Assembly (NCBI GenBank): GCA_022702705.1
Contig: CM040439.1
Coordinates: forward strand, 29,576,930 to 29,640,929
DNA from: Papilionanthe hookeriana x Papilionanthe teres
Lineage: Eukaryota; Streptophyta; Magnoliopsida; Asparagales; Orchidaceae
Length of the DNA: 64,000 bases
Direction of reading: 5' to 3'
Shown in pieces: positions 34,401 to 43,010 of this stretch. How positions within the stretch are numbered: position 1 is the first letter of the stretch; every line of letters starts with the position of its first letter. The position numbers and the translations under genes were made by a program. The notes under the pieces were generated by a model that was not told where the DNA came from, made no database searches, and saw nothing but the letters and a program-made list of their open reading frames with translations.

Positions 34401-37197
34401 TCAATACATAAATCATACTTAAAACTTATCGAAAAAATAGTGCATATGGTCAAATTTTAAAAGATACAAAAACATAATGGTCTTGCGCACCAGCAATGTT
34501 CTATGTTTTACTATCACGTGAGTTTTCTGCCCATTTCCATCATAAACAGAACATAATCCTTCTTCTGAATTACTTCCTAAACCAGTTATTGTTCCCAAGA
34601 GAATCTTGAAATCTTGGGGACTTGGATTATCAATATAGATATTATCATTCAGATTAAGAAAAACATTTATATGGTCTTCATTATCTTCCATAGAGCCACA
34701 CTTGGATTTACATTGAGCAGGACTTCTGGTTGCTGTAGCTACTAATTTTCCAGAAATATGCAACTCGAGATTTTTGTATATATCTGTTGCATAATTTCTG
34801 CTTTGTCGCACTTCCAATTCCTGAAAATCTTCACCCCTACTTTCCTTGCTACAATATTGAAAAAGTCCACATTCTAAAGATTCAAAATAAGCCAATTTTT
34901 CTGAGTGGAGATGTGACAATTCAGGAACATTATCAATAGCATAAATAACTCCAAAAAGATATCTCCCTGAAACCAAATGCAGAACCTCAGAAGTTTCACG
35001 CAAAGACCTCTCTTCAGCTTCAAAACTATTAGGAAGAAGATCCATAGATTCAATAATGGGGCCATAATATGCAAAATGTATTGCTGAATAAAGTTCATTC
35101 TCGAGTTTATCTAAATAACCAGAACCAGTAGAAACTTTTTTCTGGGTAACAATATCATTGATTAAATGTTTGTACCATCTTAACCATTCAACTACGTCAT
35201 CCGGCTTTGATATTGCTATGGTAGAGTTATATGTGTACATAGCTGAAGAGTATCCAGATTTATTCTGCAATATCTTTTTCTGTGAAAACAGATAGATATC
35301 ATAATGGATCCTCGTTTCAGAATCTGACAGAATCTGCAATGGTAAAAAGAGCAAAACATCAAACAACATAAATAAAAATAAGCTATAACACAAATTCATA
35401 ACTCTCAAAACTATATCACCGTAGAAATAACAATGGACGAAACACAAAATAATTTGTACTAAGTATGTGAATTGGATGGAAGTTATGTGTACCTACAGTA
35501 AAACAGTGACGAATTTTAATTTTTTGTCATGGATATTGGAATTTTTTTTGTCCTCTAGATTTCAATATTTTATTGGGAATGTCCTAATCTTTAACTTGTT
35601 AGCATTTTTTACCAATTTGATAAGAGCTTGTAGTAAATTTATAAACAACATGTTAGTTTGTATGAGTTTGTTAGTGTTTTGTTAGTTTGATAACGAATTG
35701 AAACAAGTTCGTTATTTCTTCTGTCTATAAATATAGAAATTTTGATTCATGTAATATAATTTATGGCATTAATAAAATTCTTATTGTTGATGTGAAGACA
35801 TTTCCTTTTAATTTATTTTGAAATTTTAATCCTAGATCAAGTATGAGTACTACTTATCTCTTTACTTTTTATTAATTGCTTTATCTATTTTAATCCCCTC
35901 TATTATTTTTCCAAGCTTACTTTCAACATATTCATGCAACAAATCAAGATTAGAACCGATATTTTTGGTTCATTTTATATCAGGTTGGTAAGTTTAAAGA
36001 AAGATTTATTAAGGTTTTCGGTGTTTTTCATCACCATCAATGAGTTCTTCAAACTTCCTCCATTAATTCTCTTGTTTTTCCCTTTAAGTCCGAAAAAAAG
36101 CCTTCCTCCTACAATTTATAATTCATGAAATTATTGTTCACAACACAAAAGATCATAACATATAAATTTTCTTTCATACTTCAGTTCAAATGCATTATGC
36201 AGAGGAAGGACTAAGGCTTGTTTAAAGGAGCCCAGCGCCCCCGTTCTGCAAATCTCGTCTGAAGGTCACGTCCGGTTGAACGGACGAGGCAAGCTGCAAT
36301 CTGAAACAACAAAAATTTGTCGTTCTTGCGATACAGCTTCCGAAAACATTTGGAAGAGACTGCTTCACCAAACAAAAACTTTTCAAAACTTCTGCCTTCA
36401 CTACAACAACCGAACGGAACTTCACTGTCTTCTCAAGTTAAACCTAAAACTCTTCAAAGATTAGTCCATTTGGGGCGGCTGAAGTTGTCTATAAAATCAA
36501 TTATAGAACTTCAAGAAAAAGCAGTTTCTTTAATTGTTGTGTGTAAGGTAATGTATACATTTTTCTCTTCCGAAAAAGGAATACTACAACCTTTCTTCAG
36601 CTACTTTATGTTAGTGAAATTTGATTCTTAAAATCTACTTCTCACAACAGAAATCCCTAACAAGCAATCACAACAATGGAGCCAAAACAGGAATGAGGCA
36701 CAAAACACAATTTGTGAAAAGACCACACCATCAGAAAACCCTAACATACCTCGTCCAAAATACCAACTCGCCATATTTTCCACCATAAATCCAAAACAAC
36801 CATAACAAACAGAAAACGAATCCCTCGAAATCCCCCACCAAATATCCCAAAAAGAAATTACCCGTTTACAACTATTCTAAACATGCATTCCACAATTAAC
36901 AGCACGCACCTCATATGCAGCAAGGATTTGGAGGAACCGAAGGGAGGCAGCGGCTTGATCGGAGGAAGTACAAACGTCCGGGTGTGTCTCCTTCGCGAGC
37001 TTCCGAAAGGAGGCCTTTATCTCGGCAGATGAGCTCTTCTCCGATATCCCCAACACCTCATAAGCGCTCTTACCAGAAAACTCGCAGCCGGTAAAGTCAG
37101 ACGTACTGAAGGTTCTTCCCGTATGGACTTCGCCGGCGATCTTCCTCGCAGCGGAGAGGGGGTGGCTGAATTCCAGAAGGAAGGATCTGAAGCTCAT
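20595..37197 (-). CDS. J-domain (DnaJ-like) protein, split gene
   Basis: Four exons on the minus strand (37197-36910, 35333-34491, 33481-33393, 20729-20595) join in one frame to about 451 residues. The N-terminus (1-40) is Ser/Arg-rich and may be an organellar targeting peptide. A J domain spans 43-108: SAYEVLGISEK, helix with ASFRKLAKE, intact HPD at 72-74, and AYE joined to ILSDSETRIHYD across intron 1. The HPD loop is what stimulates Hsp70 ATPase in this family. The central region (about 110-375) has no domain I recognise. The C-terminal region (about 378-451) carries VKHMHWFQIGEGEVSAYECR, RARLPPSKFWLFEPRSS and HDIGGWYIETFGQNKRGR, which I recall as conserved among uncharacterised plant J proteins. 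There is no G/F-rich or Cys-rich zinc region, so this is a type III J protein. Intron 3 is 12.7 kb, mostly retrotransposon. Confidence 0.82.
21262..21720. repeat. Foldback-like element rich in GAGCTCGAGCTT
   Basis: The left end gtaaacaagtcgaacagagc is followed by ttgagctcgagcttgaattc. Near the right end are two gagctaagcttgaac blocks and gacttagctctattatacc. It resembles the GTTCG foldback group but is more decayed. It lies in intron 3 of the J gene. Confidence 0.4.
21882..22486 (-). repeat. 3' LTR of the intronic copia element
   Basis: Its 21882-21960 end (tgtaggttttgggagggggaaataatc... on plus) matches 32940-33010 of the 5' LTR closely. On the minus strand it begins just after the PPT TTGAGGGAGAG (about 22496-22486). 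It is longer than the 5' LTR (about 605 versus 237 bp), and the middle does not align by eye, so it probably holds extra sequence. Confidence 0.6.
22500..23430 (-). pseudogene. copia RT C-terminal/RNase H part, decayed
   Basis: The minus strand reads IILTGDDSEEI (just after the catalytic YVDD position), then MEVARSKEGIVISQRNYIL and TPMDSN, as in copia RT. Later RNase H wording is broken by many stops. The part up to RT residue YV is on the far side of the LINE insertion at 25500. Confidence 0.7.
23429..23461. repeat. (AT)n microsatellite at LINE 3' boundary
   Basis: About 16 AT units. A matching (AT)n run at about 25447-25480 flanks the other end of the inserted LINE. Confidence 0.85.
23462..25447 (-). 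mobile_element. L1-type LINE with ORF1 only, inserted in the copia RT
   Basis: The minus strand has a GC-rich 5' region (25440-25050) and an ORF1-like coding stretch (about 25066-23945). A zinc knuckle reads VPLYCTHCRMFGHSHQQCYH (C-x2-C-x4-H-x4-C, the CCHC_4 type that ends plant LINE gag proteins). A Pro-rich tail follows, then a 3' end at 23462 before an (AT)n run. Endonuclease and RT (ORF2) are missing. Frameshifts break ORF1 around 24350-24650. It sits between the two halves of the copia RT catalytic region. Confidence 0.7.
25553..26101 (-). pseudogene. copia reverse transcriptase N-terminal part
   Basis: A 182-residue open stretch carries the RVT_2 sequence AWKQAIEEEIRGLEKNNTW, GYKWIFTVKYK, RLATKGFTQ, IDYQKIFAHVAK, QLDVKNAFLNDELNEEVYL and LKKSLYGLKQSPCIWFDKL. 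These are standard Ty1/copia RT blocks. It is cut off just before YVDD by the LINE insertion. Confidence 0.9.
26560..27800 (-). pseudogene. copia protease and integrase, decayed
   Basis: At about 27750-27700 the minus strand reads VNSGASDHMIGD, the aspartic protease motif DSGASDHM with its first Asp changed to Asn. At about 26960-26800 it reads NRVAERKNRHLL and FWGEAILTATYLMN, the integrase core of copia. Stops are frequent. The gag-only LTR element interrupts it just upstream of the protease. Confidence 0.75.
27860..28170 (+). repeat. 5' LTR of the gag-only element
   Basis: About 310 bp. The termini look non-canonical (TA...), and the exact 3' edge is uncertain by a few bases. Confidence 0.55.
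28200..30110 (+). pseudogene. gypsy-like gag remnant
   Basis: A reading at 29325-29549 gives FIRKLKISIFEGIDAYNWVY, then HVKRNFVVNGFTEKEKL and a broken L-G-AL-W-QW-R block. This matches the Ty3/gypsy gag core (LP-FEG-DP-W-ER-F, W-EFK, FR). Upstream, 28270-28515 holds about 100-bp internal repeats (gagaaggcaacaacaggacc type). There are several stops. Confidence 0.7.
30222..30446 (+). repeat. 3' LTR of the gag-only element
   Basis: About 225 bp. It is shorter than the 5' copy because the segment corresponding to 27975-28015 is missing. A TATTA duplication follows. Confidence 0.55.
30452..31449 (-). other. copia interior, unresolved
   Basis: Lies between copia gag and protease. The expected zinc-knuckle region is not readable. 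The sequence is moderately GC-rich with many stops in every frame. Confidence 0.4.
31450..32470 (-). pseudogene. copia gag remnant, split by a foldback element
   Basis: From about 32470 the minus strand reads a VIKLNG-like start (32400-32370). After the foldback insertion it continues WAQCIK, KFEYLIRDISKP (about 31890-31800), KKWQSENSLVMAWLINFMEP and HLFHPTTRDIWEVV (about 31790-31670). This is the UBN2-type gag order: L-G-NY-W, W-ENS-V-AWL-NSM, A-E-W. Stops are present. Confidence 0.75.
31906..32367. mobile_element. GTTCG-rich foldback element nested in copia gag
   Basis: The left arm ggttataaacgaactaagct and ttggctcgtgtttggctcgt is mirrored by the right arm cacgagctgcttaacgagtt and gttcatgaacatgag, with tttttttacatcc at the tip. 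It splits the gag reading. Confidence 0.7.
32929..32939 (-). other. Primer binding site of the intronic copia
   Basis: TGGTATCAGAG on the minus strand, complementary to the 3' end of initiator tRNA-Met as in most plant copia elements, directly after the 5' LTR. Confidence 0.8.
32940..33176 (-). repeat. 5' LTR of the intronic copia element
   Basis: 237 bp. On the minus strand it starts TGACAATTGTTGG and ends AAACCTACA beside the PBS. Confidence 0.75.
33393..33481 (-). CDS. J-protein gene, exon 3
   Basis: The acceptor is tgcttttgcag (AG at 33483-33482). The donor is AGCAA|GTAAGC (GT at 33392-33391). Encodes VKHMHWFQIGEGEVSAYECR then CTRARLPPS and two bases of Lys. It follows exon 2 in phase 0. 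Read through, the donor gives Lys then stop. Confidence 0.85.
33545..33692. mobile_element. MITE family A copy, shortened
   Basis: In intron 2 of the J gene. The right arm gaattgtgtgctatgtatgc is clear; the left is reduced. Confidence 0.5.
34043..34268. mobile_element. MITE family A copy, near complete
   Basis: In intron 2 of the J gene. Left arm gatatacatacatgtcactc, right arm ggtatgtatgtaaatgcccc. The flanks tcatgataa and atatgataa may be a decayed 9-bp target duplication. Confidence 0.75.
34491..35333 (-). CDS. J-protein gene, exon 2
   Basis: The acceptor is ttaccattgcag (AG at 35335-35334). The donor is CTG|GTGCGC (GT at 34490-34489). 281 codons, phase 0 at both ends. It begins ILSDSETRIHYD, finishing J-domain helix IV. 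The long middle part includes DDVVEWLRWYKHLIND and SGRYLFGVIYAID. An unspliced frame continues to a stop at 34419, but joining to exon 3 restores conserved sequence. Confidence 0.88.
36910..37197 (-). CDS. J-protein gene, exon 1
   Basis: 96 codons from the ATG at 37197-37195 to the donor GAG|GTGCGT (GT at 36909-36908). Holds the J-domain helices I-III and HPD. No in-frame ATG lies closer to the J domain, and the N-terminal 40 residues look like a targeting peptide, supporting this start. Intron 1 (36909-35334) is about 1.6 kb. Confidence 0.9.
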
Positions 37198-37317
37198 CTG
37201 ACGTGGAAGCGCTATTCGATCAAGTGGACTTCAAAATGGACAGAGAGTGGAAGAAAAAATCAAATAAGAGAGAAGTCAACATCTTAAAATCAGATAAGAG
37301 GTGACTGAAAATAGATG

Positions 37318-37325
37318 ATATATAG
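37318..37325 (-). promoter_or_regulatory. Possible TATA box of the J-protein gene
   Basis: ctatatat on the minus strand (plus strand gatgatatatagctg), about 120 bp before the ATG. A hAT-like MITE starts only about 30 bp further upstream. Confidence 0.4.
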
Positions 37326-37352
37326 CTGCATAACAGTATGGTATTGAGATTT

Positions 37353-37600
37353 AGAGTCTGTTCGGGACAGCGGTGATGATACCGCATCATAATTTTATCT
37401 GTTTACATAAATTAAATTATGTTGAAATCAGTATTTTTTTATCGATCCTGACTAAGTGCGTTGGAAGTTTTATAACTGCAATCTGACATTTTCAAAAAAT
37501 ATATATAATACTCATTGCAGTTTTTTGCAATGTCAGATGATTCTTCGACAGGTTCACAGCTGCTTCTTAATAAGTTGTAGCTGCCAACAAACAGATTTTC
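37353..37600. mobile_element. hAT-like MITE in the J-gene promoter region
   Basis: The ends are gagtctgttcgggacagcgg and gtagctgccaacaaacagatt. It lies within 160 bp of the J-gene start codon, so it is part of the upstream region. Confidence 0.6.
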
Positions 37601-38104
37601 AATGTCACTCGATCACTCGAATATCACTTGAATATCATTATCCTTATGTAAGTCTGGTGTACACAACATTTTCTCTTGAAACTGTGCGAAAGATCGGCTA
37701 TATGAAAGAATGGAAAACTATCATATAAATGTTATATTATTAGATATAGGGTTTGAATTTGATTATTTGAGGTTGAATTTAACTCTATAGATTTGAAAAT
37801 TTTTAAAATAATTATTATTATTATTTATTTTGTATAAGAAAATGAGATATAATTATATAATTAAATTCTTAAATTTTAAAATTTTATATTTTTATTTAAT
37901 ATTAATATTATTTAAACGAGTAAGTTTGTGAGCTAATGAGTTGAGTCGGGTTAGCTAACGAGTAAGTTTTATTTAATATTAATATTATTCAAACCATGAG
38001 ATTCCTTATGTTTCAACATAATTTTGGTGATGTATAGGTAAAAAATAAAAAATAATTAAGAGGTTGATACATTAACAAAAAAAAGTTAAGTGGCGAGTAT
38101 CTAA
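37601..38104. other. AT-rich intergenic, no gene
   Basis: Includes a weak gagctaatgagttgagtcgg stretch near 37930, reminiscent of foldback arms. Nothing else is seen. Confidence 0.4.
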
Positions 38105-38370
38105 GGGTCTGTTTGGGGCGGCAGTATAGTGACGGTGCGGCATCAAATTGTAGTTTTGTCTGTTTTGGTAAATTGTGTTTTTGAAGGTTTTCAAAAAACT
38201 GCTGCTAAAATCTGCGATTCTCCCACTCTAAATGCATAGCAGTCTTGTGCGACGTTTTTAGCCATTATCAGGCTTCTTTAAAGAAAAAAATGTAATTTTC
38301 ATCGTAGTTTTTTGAACATTCGATTAATTTTTAACAGTTTCACATGTGCTTTAAATAAGCTGCAAAATAA
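38105..38370. mobile_element. hAT-like MITE, right end decayed
   Basis: Starts gggtctgtttggggcggcag. The right end has only acatgtgctttaaataagct and gc. Confidence 0.5.
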
Positions 38371-39170
38371 AGAACATCAAATACGAGTTACGAGACTTGA
38401 TTTTTTTTATATGCATATTACATATGAATATAATATATGCAAAATTAATCAAATTTTTATATTAATCTTATCTATTAAAAAAATTAAATAATTTAAAATT
38501 TTCCTTGACCTAACTTTTGATTAAGATATCTATATCAACACTATAAAGGTGACCAATGCACTCAATGAATACTCTAATTTTGGCTTGATCCATATTCATT
38601 CAAATTAGTTTAAATTATTAATCAAATAAAATTGAACATTTTTAAAATCTCAAAATTAAATAAATAAAACTAGAACAAAATTCAATTTATTTACTTTTTT
38701 CAAATATTTTATTTATTTTATTAATATATTATGCCCTTCATATTTTTATATTTCACATATTATTTCGCACTGCCATTACTCTCAATTCTATGAAAGGAAA
38801 TATTACGTCACGATATCACACGATCAGACATTTAATAACGCGATACCACGCTATCTAAAATTCATGTATATAGCACGAAATGTCCTTCCATGATTGGACA
38901 CGTGACGTGCAGACCTCCAGACGGAATATATAATTTTAATTACATGTTCGTTCGGGCGTATAAAATTGTTCGTTAATATGATAAGCGCATAAAAATTAAT
39001 TTAATAATAATTTATTAAAGACCTCAATTAATAACTTATTTAATTGCTCCTTTATTTGATTTAGTAGAGACAAATATAAACAAGTCAAATTACATCATAT
39101 ATTACTCCAAGCAAGCCAAATTTGATCATCTTGTGTTCAACTCACTTTGACAAATAGAGTTATATAACAT
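38371..39170. other. AT-rich intergenic, no gene
   Basis: Very AT-rich with a few aataacttattt and attattatt stretches. No domain, promoter or RNA gene is seen. Confidence 0.45.
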
Positions 39171-39205
39171 TATTATTATTATTATTATTATCTTCATAAT
39201 TATTA

Positions 39206-39246
<41 letters not shown>
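39171..39246. repeat. (ATT)n microsatellite
   Basis: About 25 ATT units, with one tcttcataa interruption. Confidence 0.9.
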
Positions 39247-39275
39247 GTAATAGTTGGAGTATTGAGTGGGATGGG

Positions 39276-39525
39276 AAATTTACAAACATGCCACAAATTT
39301 TTTATATATTTACATATGTAACACTCAAAGTTTGATATTTACAATTATGGCATCTTGGTATCATAAACTTATGTATAAAAATGTGTATTTTAATTTTAAG
39401 AAGTTATGTATGGTGGTATTTTTTATGTGAGGTTAAAGATTTAAGTGGTATGTATGTAAATAAGAAAGTCTTGGGGTTAGGTATGTAAATACATGAGAGT
39501 GTGTGGTATGTTTGTAAAATTCCCT
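39276..39525. mobile_element. MITE family A copy, tips best preserved
   Basis: It starts gggaaatttacaaacatgcc and ends ggtatgtttgtaaaattccc, an almost perfect terminal pair. The flanks tattgagtg and tgttgagag are a possible 9-bp duplication, offset by GGAT on the left. Confidence 0.75.
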
Positions 39526-39599
39526 GTTGAGAGAGTCCTGCCTTATACGGATTTATTGAAAAGCAGCGATATTAAGCATTGGCCAATCGGGCTCCTTCA

Positions 39600-40444
39600 A
39601 TTATTATTTTATAATTATATATAACACAATTTTTATGTATTTACATATTGAACACATAAAATTTGCATTGTGTTAGAATCCATATATGTCATGTGAATCA
39701 CGTCTAAGGAATAGAGCATAGAATCGAAGAAAGAAACTGAGAGATAACGAGAGAGGGAGAGACAGCTTTTAGTATTCACGACTGATTTTGACGTCATTTC
39801 ATATTCATAACAGCATGAATAAGGGCGTCTGATGACTCGACAATCTTATCCCTTGATCAAATGGAGACCTCTAGTTGGCCGAAGTAGTGCGGTCGGCTGG
39901 AAGGTCGTCGATCATCCAAAATCTGACGGTCAGGTTTTTGAACAAAAGATTTCGGGAAGAGGCTCTCCTGTCGTTAGGATGAACTGGGTCGTCAGACAGA
40001 GGGTGTACCGGCTTAATATGAGGAGCAGTCCCTCTTAGATGAGGAGTCTTCTTAAAAGGTTAGAGAGACGTTTCGTGAGGCACCTTTGGTCGTTTTATGT
40101 GGAGCTCGGGAATCTACTAGGAGAGATGGCCGTGAACGATTGATTGCCACTCGGATTGAGCTCATTTTATCTCTTGTTTGGATGTCCTTCCATTCAGTCG
40201 GTTCAGAGTTTCGACTGAAGAAAACGATATGCTAGATATTTTCGCCTTTTACCTATTCCCATATAGCGCCCTTTGATTTTTGTCAGTGGGACCCGTATGA
40301 TTGTTTCATATTGTCTTCCATTCCGTTAAATTTCTTAGAGATTCATGCTAACGCATTTTGACTGGTATGTACGTAAATATAAAGAAAAAGAGGTTTTATA
40401 TATGTAAATACATAAGAATTGTATGGTATGTATGTAAACGTCCC
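39600..40444. mobile_element. MITE family A copy split by an LTR-like insertion
   Basis: The left arm is about 39600-39675 (acacaatttttatgtattta ... acacataaaattt) and the right arm is 40357-40444 (gactggtatgtacgtaaata ... ggtatgtatgtaaacgtccc). Confidence 0.65.
39676..40356. mobile_element. Possible solo LTR, about 0.68 kb
   Basis: It separates the MITE arms and is bordered on both sides by gcatt (ttGCATTgtgttagaatcc / catgctaacGCATTttgac), a candidate 5-bp duplication. It contains no coding domain. The length, GC and single occurrence fit a solo LTR, but the ends are not clean TG...CA. Confidence 0.4.
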
Positions 40445-40632
40445 TTTAATGTATTATGAAGTATTTGATATTAAATTATTTTATTAAGTGCAATTTTATG
40501 ATCATAATTTTATTCATTATCGGTTTTATGTAGTTTTAATATATTTACCTAAACTTAATCCTCAAACAAATAAACTAATATTAGAATATAACAAATTTTT
40601 ATTTTGCACAGCCTTATAAATTGGACTCATTT

Positions 40633-40927
40633 AGGGTCCGTTTAGAGCAAATTTATTTAGTGCGGTAGACTTATTAAAACGCATCTCAGCGCATTTAGAG
40701 TAAACCGCGTTGTTGCATCTTATGTGTTTTTAAAATGTTAAAAATAGCTTTTTCACACCGCACCTACCTAGGTGCGGTGGGAGTTTTCTGTCTACGGTCT
40801 GGCTTTTCAAAAAAAATAAAAAAATTTGTAATAATATCTTCATATACAATACATCAGTAAATTATTTTTAATGAAGCTTATCGGTAGATTATTCAATAGT
40901 TCATACTGCCCTAAACAGTACCCTTAG
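40633..40927. mobile_element. hAT-like MITE
   Basis: Starts agggtccgtttagagcaaat and ends catactgccctaaacagtac plus cct. Internally it has ttcacaccgcacctacctag, as in the 8113 copy. Confidence 0.6.
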
Positions 40928-42094
40928 TTGTAATGTTGAGTGCCAACCAAAATCCTAAAAAAAAATGTTAATTCATATTTAATAAAATAATACAACAAAT
41001 TTGTTAGTGATACTTTTTAGCAAATTTTCTCTCATTTTAATCATTTTTTGCACCTTAATGAATCCATTAATGTTGCAAAATTCTTAAATATTTAAATAAT
41101 TATTAATTAGTATATCTTATGTAGACTAAATGTACACGTGTATCATGATTATAAAGTTTCATAATATTTTTATTATTATTATTTTTTAATTTCTCCGTCC
41201 AAAATCATTAATAGAGATGAATCATCATTAGGGTGAATGAGAAAAGAATACTCATGAGCTAGCTCGAGTTATACTCGTTCATGAGCTCATGATTCGAGCT
41301 TAAGCTCGAGCACACAGTATTGTTATCATATATTACAACCTTTGAGTTAAAATTTGATGAGGCCTGTGTTTTTATTCTTTTTCTCTTTTGATTTTTTTAT
41401 GAGTCGTTAGTTTGTTTATTGTTGTATAATTCTATTTTATAAGTAAATCTCTCTTTCGGATCATACGGGTGATCTAAACAAGAGAGGAATAAAAAATAAG
41501 GAACATGCAAAAAAGGTAGACAAACCAGAGAAAGAACGTTGAGATCCTTTATAAAGTACACTTAGCATGATAACCCAACAGTGTACGTCCAAATAAGATC
41601 TGATCGAAAATGCCTTGACACATATTCATGAAGAAAACCTTACGAAAGCAAAACCTAATCATAGAGTCAAGTCTGTTTGCTTATTCTGGGGTCTAGAGTA
41701 ATTCTCAAAGGGATGTGTATCTTTGACTAATTACATCTTAGGGCATGCTCAAAAATACTCTCGATTAAAAGAGTCCTGCTTACACTTATATGGTGACTAG
41801 TAAAATGGTATCACAAATGATGTTTTTCTCACAGGAACATCTTGATGCTTTCAAAGCTCTCGCAAAGCCATAAGACAGAGAGTAGGTCTCTCACATTCCA
41901 AATGGGTAGTGGCTTACTTGTAGTCGAGGCCGACGAAATAACTAGGTCAATTCATAGGATCCACATTATGCTTACGAGGCCTAATCAGACCATAAGAGTA
42001 GAGGGTGAATCGTCGTATCTCAAATGAGCCGATGCATATTCTCAATCGGGGCCTATAAGATGACTTCAATAAAGAGTTAAATTGAGAGGATGGG
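40928..42094. other. No gene recognised
   Basis: At 41255-41345 there is a short gagctcgagtt/aagctcgagc foldback arm. From 41450 to 42060 the composition is mixed and contains pieces similar to the array that follows (gaggatgggagcaagacc). No coding region is supported. Confidence 0.4.
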
Positions 42095-42375
42095 AGCAAG
42101 ACCGCCTTAAATGGAGTAAGATTTCCGATTTTACATTACCTTAGGATGGATGTAAGACCACCTTAAATGGAGTAAGAATTTCCTTCCTAATGCAATGGTT
42201 AAAACATTAAATTAAAATGATGAGAAGTAAGACCACCTTAAATAGAGTAAGGTTTTCGGTTTCATGATACTTTAAGCGGATGTAAGACCACCTTAAACGA
42301 AGTAAGAAATTCCTTTCTATTATAATAGTTCAAATGAAATATGATGGTATGAGTAAGACCACCTTAAATGGAGCA
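42095..42375. repeat. Higher-order tandem repeat (56 + 74 bp)
   Basis: The motif gtaagaccaccttaaatgga plus gtaag occurs at about 42096, 42152, 42226, 42282 and 42352. The spacing alternates 56, 74, 56, 70, making a roughly 130-bp dimeric unit repeated about 2.5 times. Confidence 0.85.
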
Positions 42376-42399
42376 ATGTTTCATATTCATTGGACAACT

Positions 42400-42570
42400 C
42401 TTGAGTTGGATGTGAGTCCCTGTGATTTCCTTCTCAAGTCTGATTCTTTCATTCATCTCTTGGATTAGATTTGAGTCTCTGGCATTTTTTCTCAATGTGA
42501 CAGACATTTTCTTCGACTAGCTCTCAAGATTGGATGTGAGTCACTGTGCTTTCCTACTAGACCTAATTTT
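42400..42570. repeat. Degenerate tandem repeat, about 60 bp x 3
   Basis: Three units share ttgagttggatgtgagtccc / ttggattagatttgagtctc / aagattggatgtgagtcact, each followed by a ctgtgctttcct-like block. The array directly follows the 130-bp array and precedes the hydrolase fragment. Confidence 0.7.
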
Positions 42571-42834
42571 CCTATATAATCAAAATTGACGAAACTATCA
42601 AATCCCCAACAAGAAGTCTTCGTAGTTTTCATCCTCAAAATCTAAAAAAGAAAACTAAAAAAACAAAAAAGTGATAATTTTCAAAAGAAACAAGTGAATG
42701 AACAAACAAAATTCAGAACATGATCTTCAAAAACATTACATTTGAGCCTTTTCTTGGGTACCTCAAATCCCCTCGCAAAGGTCATTCCTACTGGAGCTGC
42801 TGTTCTTGCCACCATTGTTGCGTCTTATTTGCTG

Positions 42835-43010
42835 AAGGAAGTGTTCTCCATGAGCTTGCTGATTTGGAATATAAGAGCCAAGTTGATGGACAAATGCATG
42901 CTTATGGACATGATGCTCGTGTTGCGATGCTTCTTGGTGCAGCTAAGTTGCTTCAATGTCTGAAGAGTACTCTAAAGCGCAGTATAGAGCTTATTTTCCA
43001 CATTGACAAC
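42835..43010 (+). pseudogene. IAA-amino-acid hydrolase (ILR1-like) fragment
   Basis: An open stretch reads ELADLEYKSQVDGQMHAY, then GHDARVAMLLGAAKLLQCLK and STLKRSIELIFH. This matches the metal-binding segment of plant M20 amidohydrolases that release IAA from amino-acid conjugates (DGKMHACGHDAHVAMLLGAAK). The expected metal-ligand Cys of ACGHDAH is Tyr, and the second His is Arg, so catalysis is not expected. Only about 55 residues of a roughly 440-residue enzyme are present, with no flanking exons seen. A displaced or captured exon is the likely origin. Confidence 0.8.

Noticed and set aside
34419..34490. Extension of J-gene exon 2 to the stop at 34419
   Set aside because: The tail after HRTLL is not protein-like, and splicing at CTG|GTGCGC to 33481 gives conserved family sequence.
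35467..35800. LTR-like text in J-gene intron 1 (TATA ctataaatatag, repeated tgttagttt)
   Set aside because: No matching partner, PBS, PPT or target duplication could be seen, so not called.
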